Of a stretch of 64,000 nucleotides of DNA, positions 20,131 through 29,721 are shown piece by piece. This DNA comes from Nocardioides sp. 1609. Its GTDB lineage: Bacteria; Actinomycetota; Actinomycetes; Propionibacteriales; Nocardioidaceae. The DNA is taken from NCBI RefSeq assembly GCF_004522105.1, contig NZ_SPUJ01000003.1, forward strand, positions 682,001-746,000, in the 5' to 3' direction. The translations under genes were made by a program, and so were the position numbers. The notes beneath the pieces were generated by a model. That model was not told where the DNA came from. It did no database searches and worked only from the letters and a program-made list of their open reading frames with translations. Each line of letters starts with the position of its first letter. Position 1 is the stretch's first letter.

Positions 20131-20160
20131 CGCGGTCGTGACGATAGCAGTGCGCGTGGC

Positions 20161-20652
20161 TCATCGCTCACTCCCCTCGGGCGCCGCGTCCCGCACCGCG
20201 GACGGTGCCGGCGCGGGGAGGTCGTAGAGCGGGATCCGGGCCCGCACGGCGTGCACCACCAGGCAGACGGTCCACGCGAGGGCGACCGCGATGACGCCGG
20301 CGGCGAACCACTGCGGCGACATCGTCGCCTCGAGGTCCTCGGCGCGACCGAAGGCGACCAGGAGCAGCGCGAGGAGGCCGAGCTGCAGGGTGTAGGTGAG
20401 CACCGCGACCATCAGCGACGCGGCCGGCATCAGTCCGGCGACCACGTCGACCACGGCGAACCCGGTGGCGAGCACGAGCAGCGTCACGCCCGCGCCGACC
20501 AGGGCACCGAGCGCGCCGGCGGACCCGCCGAGCGCGAGGCCCAGGACGGTCGCCACCGCACCGCAGACCGAGCCCGCGAGCACCGCGAGACCGAGGGCCG
20601 CGACGCCGTAGGGGCGTGCTTCCCGGTGCGGGGAGGTCGTGGCGGTCGTCAT
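20161..20652 (-). CDS. AtpI-like protein (ATP synthase I family)
   Basis: The 163-aa protein has four hydrophobic helices (about 18-40, 45-72, 78-102, 113-135), short basic ends and no soluble domain. Position at the head of the atp operon and the four-helix layout fit the loosely conserved AtpI class, thought to assist assembly of the rotor. No clear SD is seen at ATG 20652. Function by sequence alone is weakly supported. Confidence 0.75.
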   Translation of the reverse strand: MTTATTSPHREARPYGVAALGLAVLAGSVCGAVATVLGLALGGSAGALGALVGAGVTLLVLATGFAVVDVVAGLMPAASLMVAVLTYTLQLGLLALLLVAFGRAEDLEATMSPQWFAAGVIAVALAWTVCLVVHAVRARIPLYDLPAPAPSAVRDAAPEGSER

Positions 20653-20715
20653 CGTCGGCGGCCGTTTCTGCTCGTCGGGGGGACTGTCTCAGGTGCCCTT
20701 CAGGTGCTCGTGAAA

Positions 20716-20721
20716 ACTATC
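20716..20721 (-). promoter_or_regulatory. Candidate -10 element for the ATP synthase operon
   Basis: On the minus strand GATAGT, within TGATAGTTTTCAC, lies about 64 bases upstream of the first atp gene and overlaps the wecA-like stop codon. It is the only AT-rich patch in this interval. No clear -35 was found. Confidence 0.3.
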
Positions 20722-21958
20722 ACAAAGTCTGCCCGGGTGCCGCCCCGGGGGCCTCGACGGCCGACTCCGAGGCGCTCCCCGCGGGCTCGGCGCGGACCTC
20801 GCCGGGGACGTCCTCGGGACGCTCGGTCGTGTCGTCGAGCAGCCTCGGGGCGCGCACCACCGGCAGCACGAAGGTCAGTCCCAGCGTCACCGCGAACGCC
20901 GCCGCGATGGTCGCGTAGACCACGGTGCCGGTCTGCAGGCTCGCGTAGACGGTGCCGAAGGCGATCAGCCCGGCCCAGGCCCACATGATGAGGACCGCGC
21001 GGCGGTGCGAGTGGCCGATCTCCAGCAGCCGGTGGTGCAGGTGCTGCTTGTCGGGCGCGAACGGCGAGCGTCCGGCCCGGGTGCGCCGGACGACGGCCAG
21101 CACCAGGTCGGCCAGGGGCACGATGAGGATGAGGATCGGCAGCGCGACCGGCAGCAGCATCGGCAACAGGCTGGCCCGGGTGCCGTCGGCGCCGAACGCG
21201 ACGTCGTCGCTGGAGAACTGCGTGGTCACCGAGATCGCGGAGGCCGACAGCACCAGCCCCAGCAGCATCGAGCCGCTGTCGCCCATGAACAGGCGGGCCG
21301 GGTGGAAGTTGTGCACCAGGAACCCGACGCAGATGCCGGCGAGCGCCGCGGAGAGCAGCGCGCCGGTGGTGGCCCGGGTGGCGCCGTTCGAGACGCTCAG
21401 CTGGTAGCAGAAGACGAACAGGGCGATCGCGGTGATGCCGACGACCCCGGCGGCGAGGCCGTCGAGCCCGTCGACGAAGTTCACCGCGTTCACGCTCGTG
21501 AGCACGATGAACGCCGTCAACAGCGCACCCTGGCCCGGGTCGAGCGAGAACTGCACGCCGTCGGGCTGGTAGAAGAAGCGGAACTGGATGCCGGAGTAGA
21601 TGAGCAGCCCCACGGCCAGGACCTGGCCGCCGAACTTGGTGAGCGCGTCGAGGTCGAAGATGTCGTCGAGCACCCCGACCCCGCAGATGAGCGCGCCCGC
21701 CACGACCACGGCCCCGGCGTCCTCGAAGACGAAGGTCTGGCTGGTCGCGAGGAACGGCAGCTCGCGCGCCACCAGGTAGGCAGCGACCAGCCCCCCGAGC
21801 ATGGCGATGCCGCCGAGGTACGGGATCGGCTCAGCGTGCACGTCGCGGTCACGGACGGCGGCGACCGCTCCCGTGCGGAGCGCGATCTCGCGGGCGACGA
21901 CGGTCAGCAGGTAGGTGACCGAGGCCGCGACCAGGAAGACGACGAGGTACTCGCGCAT
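20720..21958 (-). CDS. WecA/MraY-family undecaprenyl-phosphate sugar-1-phosphate transferase
   Basis: The protein has 412 aa and about eleven membrane helices. Catalytic loops are visible: GVLDDIFDLDALTKFGGQ (Asp-Asp pair), NAVNFVDGLDGLAAG, FMGDSGSMLLG and the His-rich loop KQHLHHRLLEIGHSHRR. The enzyme moves a sugar-1-phosphate, probably GlcNAc-1-P, from UDP-sugar to undecaprenyl/decaprenyl phosphate, starting cell-wall polymer linkage (WecA/Rfe role). The start overlaps the tsaC stop as TGATG. A 60-residue C-terminal tail is low complexity. Confidence 0.92.
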   Translation of the reverse strand: MREYLVVFLVAASVTYLLTVVAREIALRTGAVAAVRDRDVHAEPIPYLGGIAMLGGLVAAYLVARELPFLATSQTFVFEDAGAVVVAGALICGVGVLDDIFDLDALTKFGGQVLAVGLLIYSGIQFRFFYQPDGVQFSLDPGQGALLTAFIVLTSVNAVNFVDGLDGLAAGVVGITAIALFVFCYQLSVSNGATRATTGALLSAALAGICVGFLVHNFHPARLFMGDSGSMLLGLVLSASAISVTTQFSSDDVAFGADGTRASLLPMLLPVALPILILIVPLADLVLAVVRRTRAGRSPFAPDKQHLHHRLLEIGHSHRRAVLIMWAWAGLIAFGTVYASLQTGTVVYATIAAAFAVTLGLTFVLPVVRAPRLLDDTTERPEDVPGEVRAEPAGSASESAVEAPGAAPGQTL

Positions 21959-22716
21959 CAGCCCTCGTCGGTGCCCGCGCCGGGGGTCTGGTCGGTGGTC
22001 TTGTCGGGGGTCTTGTCGGGGGTCTTCTCGAGCGACGGCCCGGACGCCTCCTCGGCGCCCACGTCGAGCAGGGACGTGCCGAGCGGCTCGAGCACGGCGT
22101 TCAGGCGGGCCAGCGACAGCGCGCCCCGACGCAGGATGCGCCCGCGCGCCCGGGTCGCGTCGACGATCGTGGAGGCCTCCCCGACCGGCGACTCCCCCGC
22201 GTCGACGACGACCGCGACGCGGTCGCCGAGCATCGACTCGGCGCGGTCGGCGTCGGTCGCCGCGGGTTCGCCGGTGACGTTGGCCGAGCTGACCGCGAGG
22301 GGCCCGGTGCGGTCGAGGACCGCGCGGGTGATCGCGTGGTCGGGCATCCTGACCGCGACGGTGCCGCGGGTCTCCCCGAGGTCCCACAACAGCGAGCTCT
22401 GCTGGTGGCACACGATGGTCAGCGGGCCGGGCCAGAACTCCTCGACCAGGACCCGGACCCACGCCGGGACGTCGCGGGCCAGGGCGTCGATCGTGGTCGC
22501 GTTGCCGACGAGCACCGGCGGCGGCATCTCGCGGCCGCGGCCCTTGGCGGCGAGCAGCTCGGCGACGGCATCGGCGTCGAAGGCGTCGGCGGCGATCCCG
22601 TAGACCGTGTCGGTCGGGAGCACCGCAAGGTCGCCTCGCTGGAGCGCGACGGTCGCGGCCTCGATCGCCGTCTCGCGTTCCTCGTCGGTCGTCGTGGGAT
22701 AGCGCACCCGACTCAT
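21958..22716 (-). CDS. tsaC: Threonylcarbamoyl-AMP synthase (Sua5/YrdC/TsaC)
   Basis: The 252-aa protein contains a complete YrdC domain (LPTDTVYGIAADAFDADAV, GRGREMPPPVLVGN, WPGPLTIV, VAVRMPDHAI, AVSSANVTGEPA). It makes threonylcarbamoyl-AMP for the t6A modification of ANN-decoding tRNAs. A C-terminal tail has the repeat KTPDKTPDKTTDQTP, encoded by a 12-bp unit. The start ATGA overlaps the prmC stop, so it is coupled to the release-factor genes. Confidence 0.93.
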   Translation of the reverse strand: MSRVRYPTTTDEERETAIEAATVALQRGDLAVLPTDTVYGIAADAFDADAVAELLAAKGRGREMPPPVLVGNATTIDALARDVPAWVRVLVEEFWPGPLTIVCHQQSSLLWDLGETRGTVAVRMPDHAITRAVLDRTGPLAVSSANVTGEPAATDADRAESMLGDRVAVVVDAGESPVGEASTIVDATRARGRILRRGALSLARLNAVLEPLGTSLLDVGAEEASGPSLEKTPDKTPDKTTDQTPGAGTDEG

Positions 22717-23588
22717 CCTGCCAGTCGCGCCGTCAGGAACCGCGGACGGTCGGCCAGGTCGCGGTGGTCGCGGACGTCGAGCCACCCGCCGGCGTCGACG
22801 AACACCGCCGGCGCCGAGGCTCCCTGGGCGTCGGCGTGCTCGGCGCCGACGACCCCGCCGGGACGCAGCAGGACCCTGGCCCGCCGCTCCAGCACGCGCA
22901 GCGCGTCGAGCCCGTCGTCGCCGGAGAAGAGGGCCAGGTGGGGGTCGTGGTCGCGGGCCTCGGGCGCGACCGACTCCCACGCCTCGAGCGGGATGTAGGG
23001 CGGGTTGCACACCACGACGTCGACGGCGCCCAGCAGGTCGTCGAAGGCGTCCTCCATCGACCCGGCCCGCAGGTCGACCCCGGTGCCGTCGAGGTTGCGG
23101 GCCGCCCAGGCCAGGGCGGCCTCGTCGAGCTCGACGGCGTGGACGACGGCGTCCGGCACCTCGTCGGCCACCGAGCAGGCGATGGCACCCGACCCGGTGC
23201 ACAGGTCGACGACGACGGGCGGCCGGCCGGGTTCCGTGGCCGTCACGAGCCGGGCCGCCTCGATCGCCCAGCCGGCGAGCAGCTCGGTCTCGGGCCGCGG
23301 CACGAACACCCCCGGGCCGACGGCGAGCTCGACGTGGCGGAACCCGGCCACGCCGGTGAGGTGCTGGAGCGGCTCCCGCGCGGCGCGCCGGGCCACCAGG
23401 GCGTCGTACGTCGCCAGGTCGGCTCCGGTGACGTCGTCGACCAGCGCCAGCGCACCCCGGCTGGTGCCGAGGACGTGCGCCAGCAGCTCGGCGGCGTCGT
23501 GCTCCGGGCTGCCCACCCCGCCGTCGCGCAGGAGCGCCACGGCGGCGGCGAGGACGTCGCGGCGCCGGGCCCGCGGCACCGGGGTCAC
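22713..23588 (-). CDS. prmC: Release factor glutamine methyltransferase PrmC/HemK
   Basis: The 291-aa protein has an N-terminal helical domain for release-factor recognition and a Rossmann methyltransferase with [16 protein letters not shown] (SAM site) and VVCNPPYIP, the NPPY motif that binds the target Gln. It methylates Gln in the GGQ of RF1 and RF2. The GTG start overlaps the prfA stop as GTGA, tying enzyme to substrate production. Gene order is normal. Confidence 0.95.
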   Translation of the reverse strand: MTPVPRARRRDVLAAAVALLRDGGVGSPEHDAAELLAHVLGTSRGALALVDDVTGADLATYDALVARRAAREPLQHLTGVAGFRHVELAVGPGVFVPRPETELLAGWAIEAARLVTATEPGRPPVVVDLCTGSGAIACSVADEVPDAVVHAVELDEAALAWAARNLDGTGVDLRAGSMEDAFDDLLGAVDVVVCNPPYIPLEAWESVAPEARDHDPHLALFSGDDGLDALRVLERRARVLLRPGGVVGAEHADAQGASAPAVFVDAGGWLDVRDHRDLADRPRFLTARLAG

Positions 23589-24658
23589 TGCTCGAGCGCG
23601 TCGAGCCGCGCGGCCAGGTCGGCCTCGACGCACGAGTCGACGACCGGCTGCAGGTCGCCGTCGAGGACGGCGTCCAGGTTGTAGGCCTTGTAGCCCGTGC
23701 GGTGGTCGGAGATCCGGTTCTCGGGGTAGTTGTAGGTGCGGATCCGCTCGGAGCGGTCGACGGTGCGCACCTGGCTGCGCCGGACCTCGCTGGCCTCGGC
23801 GTCGGCCTCCTCCTGCGCGGCGGCCAGCAGCCGGGCCCGCAGGATCCGCATCGCCTGCTCCTTGTTCTGCAGCTGGCTCTTCTCGTTCTGGCAGCTCGCG
23901 ACGATGCCGGTCGGCACGTGGGTGATCCGGACGGCCGAGTCGGTGGTGTTGACGCTCTGCCCGCCCGGCCCGCTGCTGCGGTAGACGTCGATGCGCAGGT
24001 CGTTGTCGTCGATCTGGACGTCGACCTGCTCGGCCTCCGGCAGCACCAGGACGCCGGCGGCGCTCGTGTGCACCCGCCCCTGCGACTCGGTGACGGGGAC
24101 GCGCTGGACGCGGTGCACGCCACCCTCGTACTTGAGCAGCCCGAACGGCGCCCCGCCCGGCTCGGGCGTGCCCTTGGCCTTGACCGCGACGGTCACGGAC
24201 TTGTAGCCGCCGAGGTCGGACTCGGTCGCGTCGAGCACCTCGACCGACCAGCCGCGGCGCTCGGCGTACCGGGTGTACATGCGGAGCAGGTCGCCGGCGA
24301 ACAGCGCCGACTCCTCCCCTCCCTCGCCGGACTTCACCTCGAGCAGCGTGTCGTTGGCGTCGGCCGGGTCGCGCGGCACCAGGAGGCGCCGCAGCCGCTC
24401 CTCGGCGACGGGCAGGCGTCGCGCGATGTCGTCGGCCTCCTCGGCGAAGGCCGGGTCCTCCCCCGCCAGCTCGCGGGCGGCCCCGAGGTCCTCGCCGAGC
24501 GCGGTCCAGTCGCGCCAGGCGCCGATGACGGCGTTCAGCTCGGCGTAGCGCCGGTTCAGCCGCTTGGCCAGGCGGGCGTCGGCGTGGGTCTCGGGCTCGC
24601 CGAGGCGGCCCTCGATCTCGCGGTGCTCGTCGACGAGCCCCTCGACTGCTTCGAACAT
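23585..24658 (-). CDS. prfA: Peptide chain release factor 1
   Basis: The 357-aa protein has the GGQ motif at residues 232-234 ([19 protein letters not shown]), which enters the peptidyl-transferase centre, and PVT within RVPVTESQG, the tripeptide that marks RF1 (reads UAA/UAG) as opposed to the SPF of RF2. It starts at ATG 24658. A terminator-like hairpin lies between rpmE and this gene, so read-through or its own promoter is required. Confidence 0.97.
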   Translation of the reverse strand: MFEAVEGLVDEHREIEGRLGEPETHADARLAKRLNRRYAELNAVIGAWRDWTALGEDLGAARELAGEDPAFAEEADDIARRLPVAEERLRRLLVPRDPADANDTLLEVKSGEGGEESALFAGDLLRMYTRYAERRGWSVEVLDATESDLGGYKSVTVAVKAKGTPEPGGAPFGLLKYEGGVHRVQRVPVTESQGRVHTSAAGVLVLPEAEQVDVQIDDNDLRIDVYRSSGPGGQSVNTTDSAVRITHVPTGIVASCQNEKSQLQNKEQAMRILRARLLAAAQEEADAEASEVRRSQVRTVDRSERIRTYNYPENRISDHRTGYKAYNLDAVLDGDLQPVVDSCVEADLAARLDALEQ

Positions 24659-24709
24659 GGACTGCTCCTGGGTGCTGCGACCTGGTGGGGCGTGGGCGAC
24701 GGATCGACG

Positions 24710-24752
24710 AAAAAGCGAACACCGACCCCCGCTCGAGGGCGGAGGTCGGTGT
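24710..24752 (-). terminator. Rho-independent terminator after rpmE
   Basis: A stem of ACACCGACC (24719-24727) with GGTCGGTGT (24744-24752), extended inside by five more pairs after a mismatch, is followed on the minus strand by GTTCGC and a run of five T (24714-24710). This is the clearest classical terminator in the window and lies 52 bp before prfA. Confidence 0.75.
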
Positions 24753-24763
24753 CGGCGGGGTCG

Positions 24764-24988
24764 CTACTTCGAGGAGTCAGCGGCCTTCTTGGCGTAGCGC
24801 GCCTGGAACCGGGCGACGCGGCCGCCGGTGTCGAGGATCTTCTGCTTGCCGGTGTAGAACGGGTGGCACTGCGAGCAGACGTCGGAGCGGATGACGCCCG
24901 ACGCGACAGTGCTGCGGGTCTCGAACGACGCGCCGCACGTGCAGGTGACCTGCGTGGCGACGTAGTCGGGGTGCGTGTCCTTCTTCAT
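24764..24988 (-). CDS. rpmE: 50S ribosomal protein L31 (zinc-binding form)
   Basis: The 74-aa protein has the zinc ligands of the C+ form (CTCG and [12 protein letters not shown]). It is a late-assembling protein of the large subunit. SD GAGAGG is close to ATG 24988. It is followed by a strong terminator and is probably mostly monocistronic; the zinc-free paralogue is not in this window. Confidence 0.97.
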   Translation of the reverse strand: MKKDTHPDYVATQVTCTCGASFETRSTVASGVIRSDVCSQCHPFYTGKQKILDTGGRVARFQARYAKKAADSSK

Positions 24989-25050
24989 GGTGTCCTCTCA
25001 GGTGCTCCGGGTCGTCGCACGGCGCGCGACGTGAACCGGAACCGGATGGC

Positions 25051-25056
25051 ATCGTA
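25051..25056 (-). promoter_or_regulatory. Candidate promoter of rpmE
   Basis: On the minus strand TACGAT (25056-25051) lies 62 bases before ATG 24988, with TTGTGG 19 bases further upstream as a possible -35. The 154-bp gap 24989-25142 holds no gene. Confidence 0.4.
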
Positions 25057-25142
25057 GTGAACACCACCCGGGTCGCCACAATTCCGACCGGACCGCCGGC
25101 GCCGGACCGTCTGCCGGCGAGCGCGCGCCGGGCCGAGGGCGC

Positions 25143-25508
25143 TCAGCGGTTCAGCAGCGCCTCGACCCGCGAGGCCAGCTCGCGCGGGCTGAACGGCTTG
25201 GTGATGTAGTCGTCGGCGCCGGAGTCGAACCCGCTCTCGACGTCGGCCTCCTGGGCCCGGGCGGTCAGCAGGATCACCGGCAGGTCCGCGAGGGCGGGGT
25301 CGGCCCGGATCTTCGCGATCGCGTCGAGGCCCGAGACGCCGGGCATCATCACGTCGAGCACGCAGAGGTCGGGGCGCTGGGCGCGGCAGGCCGCTAGCGC
25401 CGCGCCGCCGTCACCGACGGCCACGATCTCGTGTCCCATCGTCGAGAGCTTGAACTCCACGAGCTCCCGGATGTCGACGTCGTCGTCGGCGACCACGATC
25501 CGAGCCAT
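25143..25508 (-). CDS. Stand-alone response-regulator receiver domain
   Basis: The protein has 121 aa and consists only of a receiver domain: acidic pocket D8-D9, phospho-acceptor Asp 52 in VLDVMMPG, conserved Thr 82 and Lys 104 (TKPFSP). There is no DNA-binding or enzymatic output, so it acts by protein contact, like CheY or Spo0F. Its ATG overlaps the rho stop as TGATG, so its translation is coupled to Rho. No histidine kinase is nearby. The partner is unknown. Confidence 0.93.
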   Translation of the reverse strand: MARIVVADDDVDIRELVEFKLSTMGHEIVAVGDGGAALAACRAQRPDLCVLDVMMPGVSGLDAIAKIRADPALADLPVILLTARAQEADVESGFDSGADDYITKPFSPRELASRVEALLNR

Positions 25509-27538
25509 CAGATCGCCGCCTGCCCGTTCTTCGGGGTGGCCTTCTGCACGTTCATCAGGAACTCGATGTTGGTGCCGGCCCGCTTCAGGCGCTCCAGGAG
25601 GAGCTCGAGCGCCTGCTGGCCGTCGAGGTTGGAGAGGACCCGGCGCAGCTTCCACACGATGGCCAGCTCCTCCTCGCTCATCAGCAGCTCCTCGCGCCGG
25701 GTGCCCGACTGCACGGGGTCGATGGCCGGGAAGACCCGCTTGTCGGCGAGGTCGCTGCGCAGCCGCAGCTCCATGTTGCCGGTGCCGGCGAACTCCTCGA
25801 AGATCACCTCGTCCATCACCGAGCCGCTCTCGACGACGGCGGTGGCGACGATGGTCAACGACCCGCCGTTCTCGATGTTGCGGGCCGCCCCGAAGAACTT
25901 CTTGGTCGGGTGCAGCGCCGCCGCGTCGACGCCGCCGGCGAGCAGCCGCCCGGACGCCGGCGTCGAGTGGTGGTAGGCCCGGGCGAGCCGGGTCAGGCCG
26001 TCGAGCAGGACGACCACGTCGTGACCGAGCTCGACGAGGCGCTTCGCGCGCTCGATCGCGAGCTCGGCGACGACGGTGTGGTCACCGGCCGGGCGGTCGA
26101 AGGTCGAGGAGATCACCTCGCCCTTGACCGAGCGCTCGTAGTCGGTGACCTCCTCGGGCCGCTCGTCGACGAGGACGACCATCAGGTGACACTCCGGGTT
26201 GTTGACGCTGACCGACTGCGCGATCGACTGCAGCACCGTCGTCCGCCCGGACCTCGCGGGTGCGACGACCAGGCCACGCTGGCCCTTGCCGATCGGCGCC
26301 ACCACGTCGACGACCCGCCCGACGAGGTTGCCCGGCTCGGTCTCGAGGCGCAGCCGCTCGGACGGGTACAGCGGGGTCAGCCGGTCGAAGTCCGCCCGCG
26401 ACCTCGACTGCTCGGGGTCGTGGCCGTTCACGCTGTCGATGCGGACCATGGGGTTGAACTTCTCGCGACGCTCGCCCTCGCGCGGCTGGCGCACCTGGCC
26501 GACGATGGCGTCGCCGCGGCGCAGCCCGAACTTCCGGACCATCGACAGCGACAGGTAGACGTCGTCGGCGCCCGGCAGGTAGCCGCTGGTGCGGACGAAC
26601 GCGTAGTTGTCCAGGACGTCGAGGATGCCGGCCGCCGGGACGACGACGTCGTCCTCGAGGATGGTGGTGTCCGGCTCGTGCCGGTGCCCGCCACCCTGGC
26701 TCCCGCCCTGGTTGCCCTGGTTGCCGCCCTGGTGGCCCTGGTTGCCGGCGTTCTGCTTCGGGCCCTGGTTCGGGGGCGGCCCGCCCTGGTTGCCGCCCGG
26801 GTTGGCGCCCTGGCCGCCCGCGTCACCGACGACGCGGTTGCGGTCCCGGCCGCGGCGGCGCCGGTTGCGGCCGGTGCGGCCGTCGCCGTCACCGTCGGCG
26901 TCGCCCTGGTCCGACTGCTGGTCGGACCTCGGCTCGGTCTTCTGGGCCGGCTTCTGCTCCGGCTTGCTCTCGGCCTGGTTCGGCTTGCCCTGCTTCTTCT
27001 CGGGCTGTCGCTCGGGCTGTCGCTCGGGCTGCCGCTCGGGCTGTCGCTCGGGCTGCCGCTCGGGCTGTCGCTCGGGCTGGCTCGGCTCGGTCCGGTCCTG
27101 CTCGGGCTGCGACGTCGCGGCCTGCTGCGGCTCGGCGGACGCCGGCTCGCTCCGCTGCGGCGCGGACGACGCCTCGGCGGCCGGGTCCTGCTCGCGGGGG
27201 CGCCGGGGCCGTTCCCGGGTCGGCGCGGCCGCCTCGTCGGACGACGTCATCGGGAGCTCGGCCTGCGCCTCGGCCTGCGCGGCCGGCTTGCGGCGCCGGG
27301 CCGCGGCCGGTGCCGCTCCCCCGTCACCGGAGCCGCCGGAGCCGCCGGCCCCGGCGGACCCGCCCGAGGCCTGAGCGCCCTTGATGGCGTCGATCAGCTG
27401 CGCCTTCTTCATCGAGCCGGCGCCGGCGATCCCCATCCCACCCGCCATCGACTTGAGGTCGGCGAGCAGCATCGCGCTGAGCCCGCCGGTGCGCTTCTTG
27501 GCCGAGGCGGACGGGGCGGTGTCGGGCGTCTCTGTCAC
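25508..27538 (-). CDS. rho: Transcription termination factor Rho, atypical P-loop
   Basis: The protein has 676 aa, starting at GTG 27538 with AAGGA upstream. A Rho_N helix (MLLADLKSMAGGMGIAGAGSMKKAQLIDAI) is followed by a roughly 250-aa insertion rich in Gln, Pro, Glu, Arg, Gly and Asn, then the RNA-binding domain (IRTSG-type region AFVRTSGYLPG) and the ATPase. The P-loop reads APARSGRTT: Arg 432 replaces the normally invariant Lys, and Arg replaces the second Lys of PPKAGKT. LLDGLTRLARAY has Gly 514 where most Rho proteins have Ser. The remaining motifs (DERPEEVTD, PASGRLLAGGVD, SGTRREELL) are intact. Rho unwinds RNA from polymerase. Confidence 0.95.
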   Translation of the reverse strand: MTETPDTAPSASAKKRTGGLSAMLLADLKSMAGGMGIAGAGSMKKAQLIDAIKGAQASGGSAGAGGSGGSGDGGAAPAAARRRKPAAQAEAQAELPMTSSDEAAAPTRERPRRPREQDPAAEASSAPQRSEPASAEPQQAATSQPEQDRTEPSQPERQPERQPERQPERQPERQPERQPEKKQGKPNQAESKPEQKPAQKTEPRSDQQSDQGDADGDGDGRTGRNRRRRGRDRNRVVGDAGGQGANPGGNQGGPPPNQGPKQNAGNQGHQGGNQGNQGGSQGGGHRHEPDTTILEDDVVVPAAGILDVLDNYAFVRTSGYLPGADDVYLSLSMVRKFGLRRGDAIVGQVRQPREGERREKFNPMVRIDSVNGHDPEQSRSRADFDRLTPLYPSERLRLETEPGNLVGRVVDVVAPIGKGQRGLVVAPARSGRTTVLQSIAQSVSVNNPECHLMVVLVDERPEEVTDYERSVKGEVISSTFDRPAGDHTVVAELAIERAKRLVELGHDVVVLLDGLTRLARAYHHSTPASGRLLAGGVDAAALHPTKKFFGAARNIENGGSLTIVATAVVESGSVMDEVIFEEFAGTGNMELRLRSDLADKRVFPAIDPVQSGTRREELLMSEEELAIVWKLRRVLSNLDGQQALELLLERLKRAGTNIEFLMNVQKATPKNGQAAI
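26999..27079 (-). repeat. 12-bp in-frame tandem repeat inside rho
   Basis: Seven copies of CTCGGGCTG at a 12-bp period (plus strand) encode the QPERQPER stretch in the N-terminal insertion of Rho. Units alternate between tcg and ccg at one codon, which suggests duplication of a 24-bp double unit. Confidence 0.9.
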
Positions 27539-27689
27539 GGGGGTCCTTCGCACGTTCACGTGCCGCGGGCCGCGTGGCCCGCCGGCAGCGGTCGGATCGC
27601 GGGCGGTGCCTGCGCCGGTTCCGAGGATGAGTGGTGGGTGCCGCGGTGGACCGCGGTCGAGCACCGGGATCCGGCGCGCCGCAAGGCTA
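27539..27689 (-). promoter_or_regulatory. rho promoter candidate and leader
   Basis: This 177-bp gap between thrB and rho holds no gene. On the minus strand TAGCCT (27689-27684) could be a -10, giving a leader of about 140 nt. A stem-loop at 27562-27586 (GCGGGCC/GGCCCGC with a GCGT loop, extended past one bulge) lies 24-48 nt before the start codon. Rho is autoregulated in several bacteria, and this leader could serve that purpose. Confidence 0.4.
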
Positions 27690-27715
27690 GCACCACGCCG
27701 ACCCGGCGCGGAGGC

Positions 27716-28651
27716 TCAGCCGACCACGGCGCCGTCGGTCGAGACGGCGAGGTAGCGGGCGGTCCAGCCGTCGGGACGACGCGCGAGCAGCGCCCGGGTG
27801 TCCTCGCCGTCGGGACCGTCGAGGGCGAAGGCCAGCACCGTCGGGCCGGCGCCCGAGACGACCGCCGCGACGCCGTCGGCGCGCAGCGCGCGGACCAGCG
27901 CCAGCGAGTCGGGCATCGCGGGCTCCCGGTAGTCCTGGTGGAGGTAGTCGCGGGTCGCCGTCGCCAGCCACCGCGGCTGCCCGGCGAGCGCGGCGACCAC
28001 GAGGGCCGTCCGGCCGCCGTTGGCGGCGGCGTCACCGTGCGGGACCTGCTCGGGGAGCAGTCCGCGGGCCAGCTCGGTCGAGAGCCCGGTCGGCGGCACG
28101 AAGACGACGGTGCCGACCCGGGGGTCGACCGGGGCCGAGGCGCTCCAGAAGTCGTCGTCGTGCCCGGAGATCGTCAGGCCGCCGTACAGGGCGGGGGCGA
28201 CGTTGTCGGGGTGGCCCTCGATCCGGGCGACCAGGCGGAAGACGGCGTCGTCGTCCAGGAGCGCGGTCCCGTCGACCACGAGGGCCCGGGCCAGGACCAC
28301 GCCGCCCACGATCGCCGCGGACGACGACCCGAGGCCGCGGGCGTGCGGGACGACGTTGCGGCAGCGCAGCCGGAGCCCGGCGGGCCGGCCGCCGAGGAGG
28401 TCGAACGCGGCGTGCATGGCGCGGACGACGAGGTGCGTCTCGTCGAGCGGGACCGAGGCCTCCCCCTGCCCCTCGACGGTGATCTCGGTCCCGGCGCGGC
28501 CCTCGGGCAGCACCTCCGCCTCGAGCCGGTCGCGCAGGTCGAGGGCCAGGCCGAGCGCGTCGAACCCGGGCCCGAGGTTGGCCGAGGTCGCCGGTACCGA
28601 GACCCGCACGGGGCCGTCGACGAAGCGGAGGGGCCGGGAGGGCCCGCTCAC
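27716..28651 (-). CDS. thrB: Homoserine kinase
   Basis: The 311-aa GHMP kinase has [21 protein letters not shown] at the N-terminus, the ATP loop [16 protein letters not shown] and [14 protein letters not shown]. It phosphorylates homoserine to O-phosphohomoserine for ThrC. The GTG start overlaps the thrC stop as GTGA. It is the last gene of the argS-lysA-hom-thrC-thrB run. Confidence 0.96.
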   Translation of the reverse strand: MSGPSRPLRFVDGPVRVSVPATSANLGPGFDALGLALDLRDRLEAEVLPEGRAGTEITVEGQGEASVPLDETHLVVRAMHAAFDLLGGRPAGLRLRCRNVVPHARGLGSSSAAIVGGVVLARALVVDGTALLDDDAVFRLVARIEGHPDNVAPALYGGLTISGHDDDFWSASAPVDPRVGTVVFVPPTGLSTELARGLLPEQVPHGDAAANGGRTALVVAALAGQPRWLATATRDYLHQDYREPAMPDSLALVRALRADGVAAVVSGAGPTVLAFALDGPDGEDTRALLARRPDGWTARYLAVSTDGAVVG

Positions 28652-29721
28652 GCGAGGCCGGCGGCCGCCGCGGCCGCGGTCACGTCGGCGTCGACGACGG
28701 TGTCGACGAGCGCGCCGACCCCCTCGAGCGCCGTCGCGGTGTCCTTGAGCCCGTGGCCGGTCACGGTCACGACCACGGTGCTGCCGGCGTAGGACTCGCC
28801 CTGGGCGAGCTCCTGCAGCATCCCGGCGATGCCGGCGGCCGAGGCCGGCTCGACGAAGACGCCGTCGCGGGAGGCGAGCTCGCGCTGCGCGGCGAGGATC
28901 TGCTCGTCGGTGACGGAGGCGAAACGGCCCTCCGACTCCTTCGCGGCCTGCTCGGCGAGGTGCCAGGACGCCGGGTTGCCGATCCGGATGGCGGTGGCCT
29001 TGGTCTCCGGGTCGGGGAACGGCTCGCCGGTGACCAGCGGCGCGGCACCGGCGGCCTGGAAGCCCCGCATGACCGGGCGTCGGGTCGCGAGGCCGAGGCC
29101 GGCGTACTGGGTGTAGCCGAGCCAGTACGCCGAGATGTTGCCGGCGTTGCCCACCGGCAGCAGGTGGTAGTCGGGGGCGTCGCCGAGGAAGTCGACGATC
29201 TCGAACGCGGCGGTCTTCTGGCCCTCGAGGCGGACCGGGTTGACCGAGTTGACCAGCGCCACCGGGTAGTCGGCGGCGAGGCCGCGGGCCATCGCGAGGC
29301 AGTCGTCGAAGTTGCCGCGCACCATGATCACCTGGGCGCCGTGCAGGATCGCCTGCGCCATCTTGCCGGCCGCGATCTTGCCCTCCGGCACCAGCACGAG
29401 GGGCTTGAGGCCGGCCTTGGCGGCGTACGCGGCCATCGAGGCGGAGGTGTTGCCGGTCGACGCGCAGACGACGGCCTCGGCGCCGTCCGCCTTGGCGACC
29501 GAGATCGCCGCGGTCATCCCGCGGTCCTTGAACGAGCCGGTCGGGTTGTTGCCCTCGACCTTGAGGTGCACCGCGGCGCCGGTGAGGCCGGAGAGCCACT
29601 CGGAGTGCACGAGCGGGGTGCCGCCCTCGCGCAGGGTGACCGCCGGGGTGCCGGCCGGGATGTCGAGGAGGTCGCGGTACTCCTCGACGACGCCGCGCCA
29701 CTGGTGGGTTCGGGTGCTCAC
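28648..29721 (-). CDS. thrC: Threonine synthase
   Basis: The 357-aa fold-type II PLP enzyme has the cofactor Lys 65 in PTGSFKDRG, the phosphate-binding region [18 protein letters not shown] and [16 protein letters not shown]. It converts O-phosphohomoserine to threonine. The GTG start overlaps the hom stop (GTGA). Length is that of the short actinobacterial type. Confidence 0.96.
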   Translation of the reverse strand: MSTRTHQWRGVVEEYRDLLDIPAGTPAVTLREGGTPLVHSEWLSGLTGAAVHLKVEGNNPTGSFKDRGMTAAISVAKADGAEAVVCASTGNTSASMAAYAAKAGLKPLVLVPEGKIAAGKMAQAILHGAQVIMVRGNFDDCLAMARGLAADYPVALVNSVNPVRLEGQKTAAFEIVDFLGDAPDYHLLPVGNAGNISAYWLGYTQYAGLGLATRRPVMRGFQAAGAAPLVTGEPFPDPETKATAIRIGNPASWHLAEQAAKESEGRFASVTDEQILAAQRELASRDGVFVEPASAAGIAGMLQELAQGESYAGSTVVVTVTGHGLKDTATALEGVGALVDTVVDADVTAAAAAAGLA

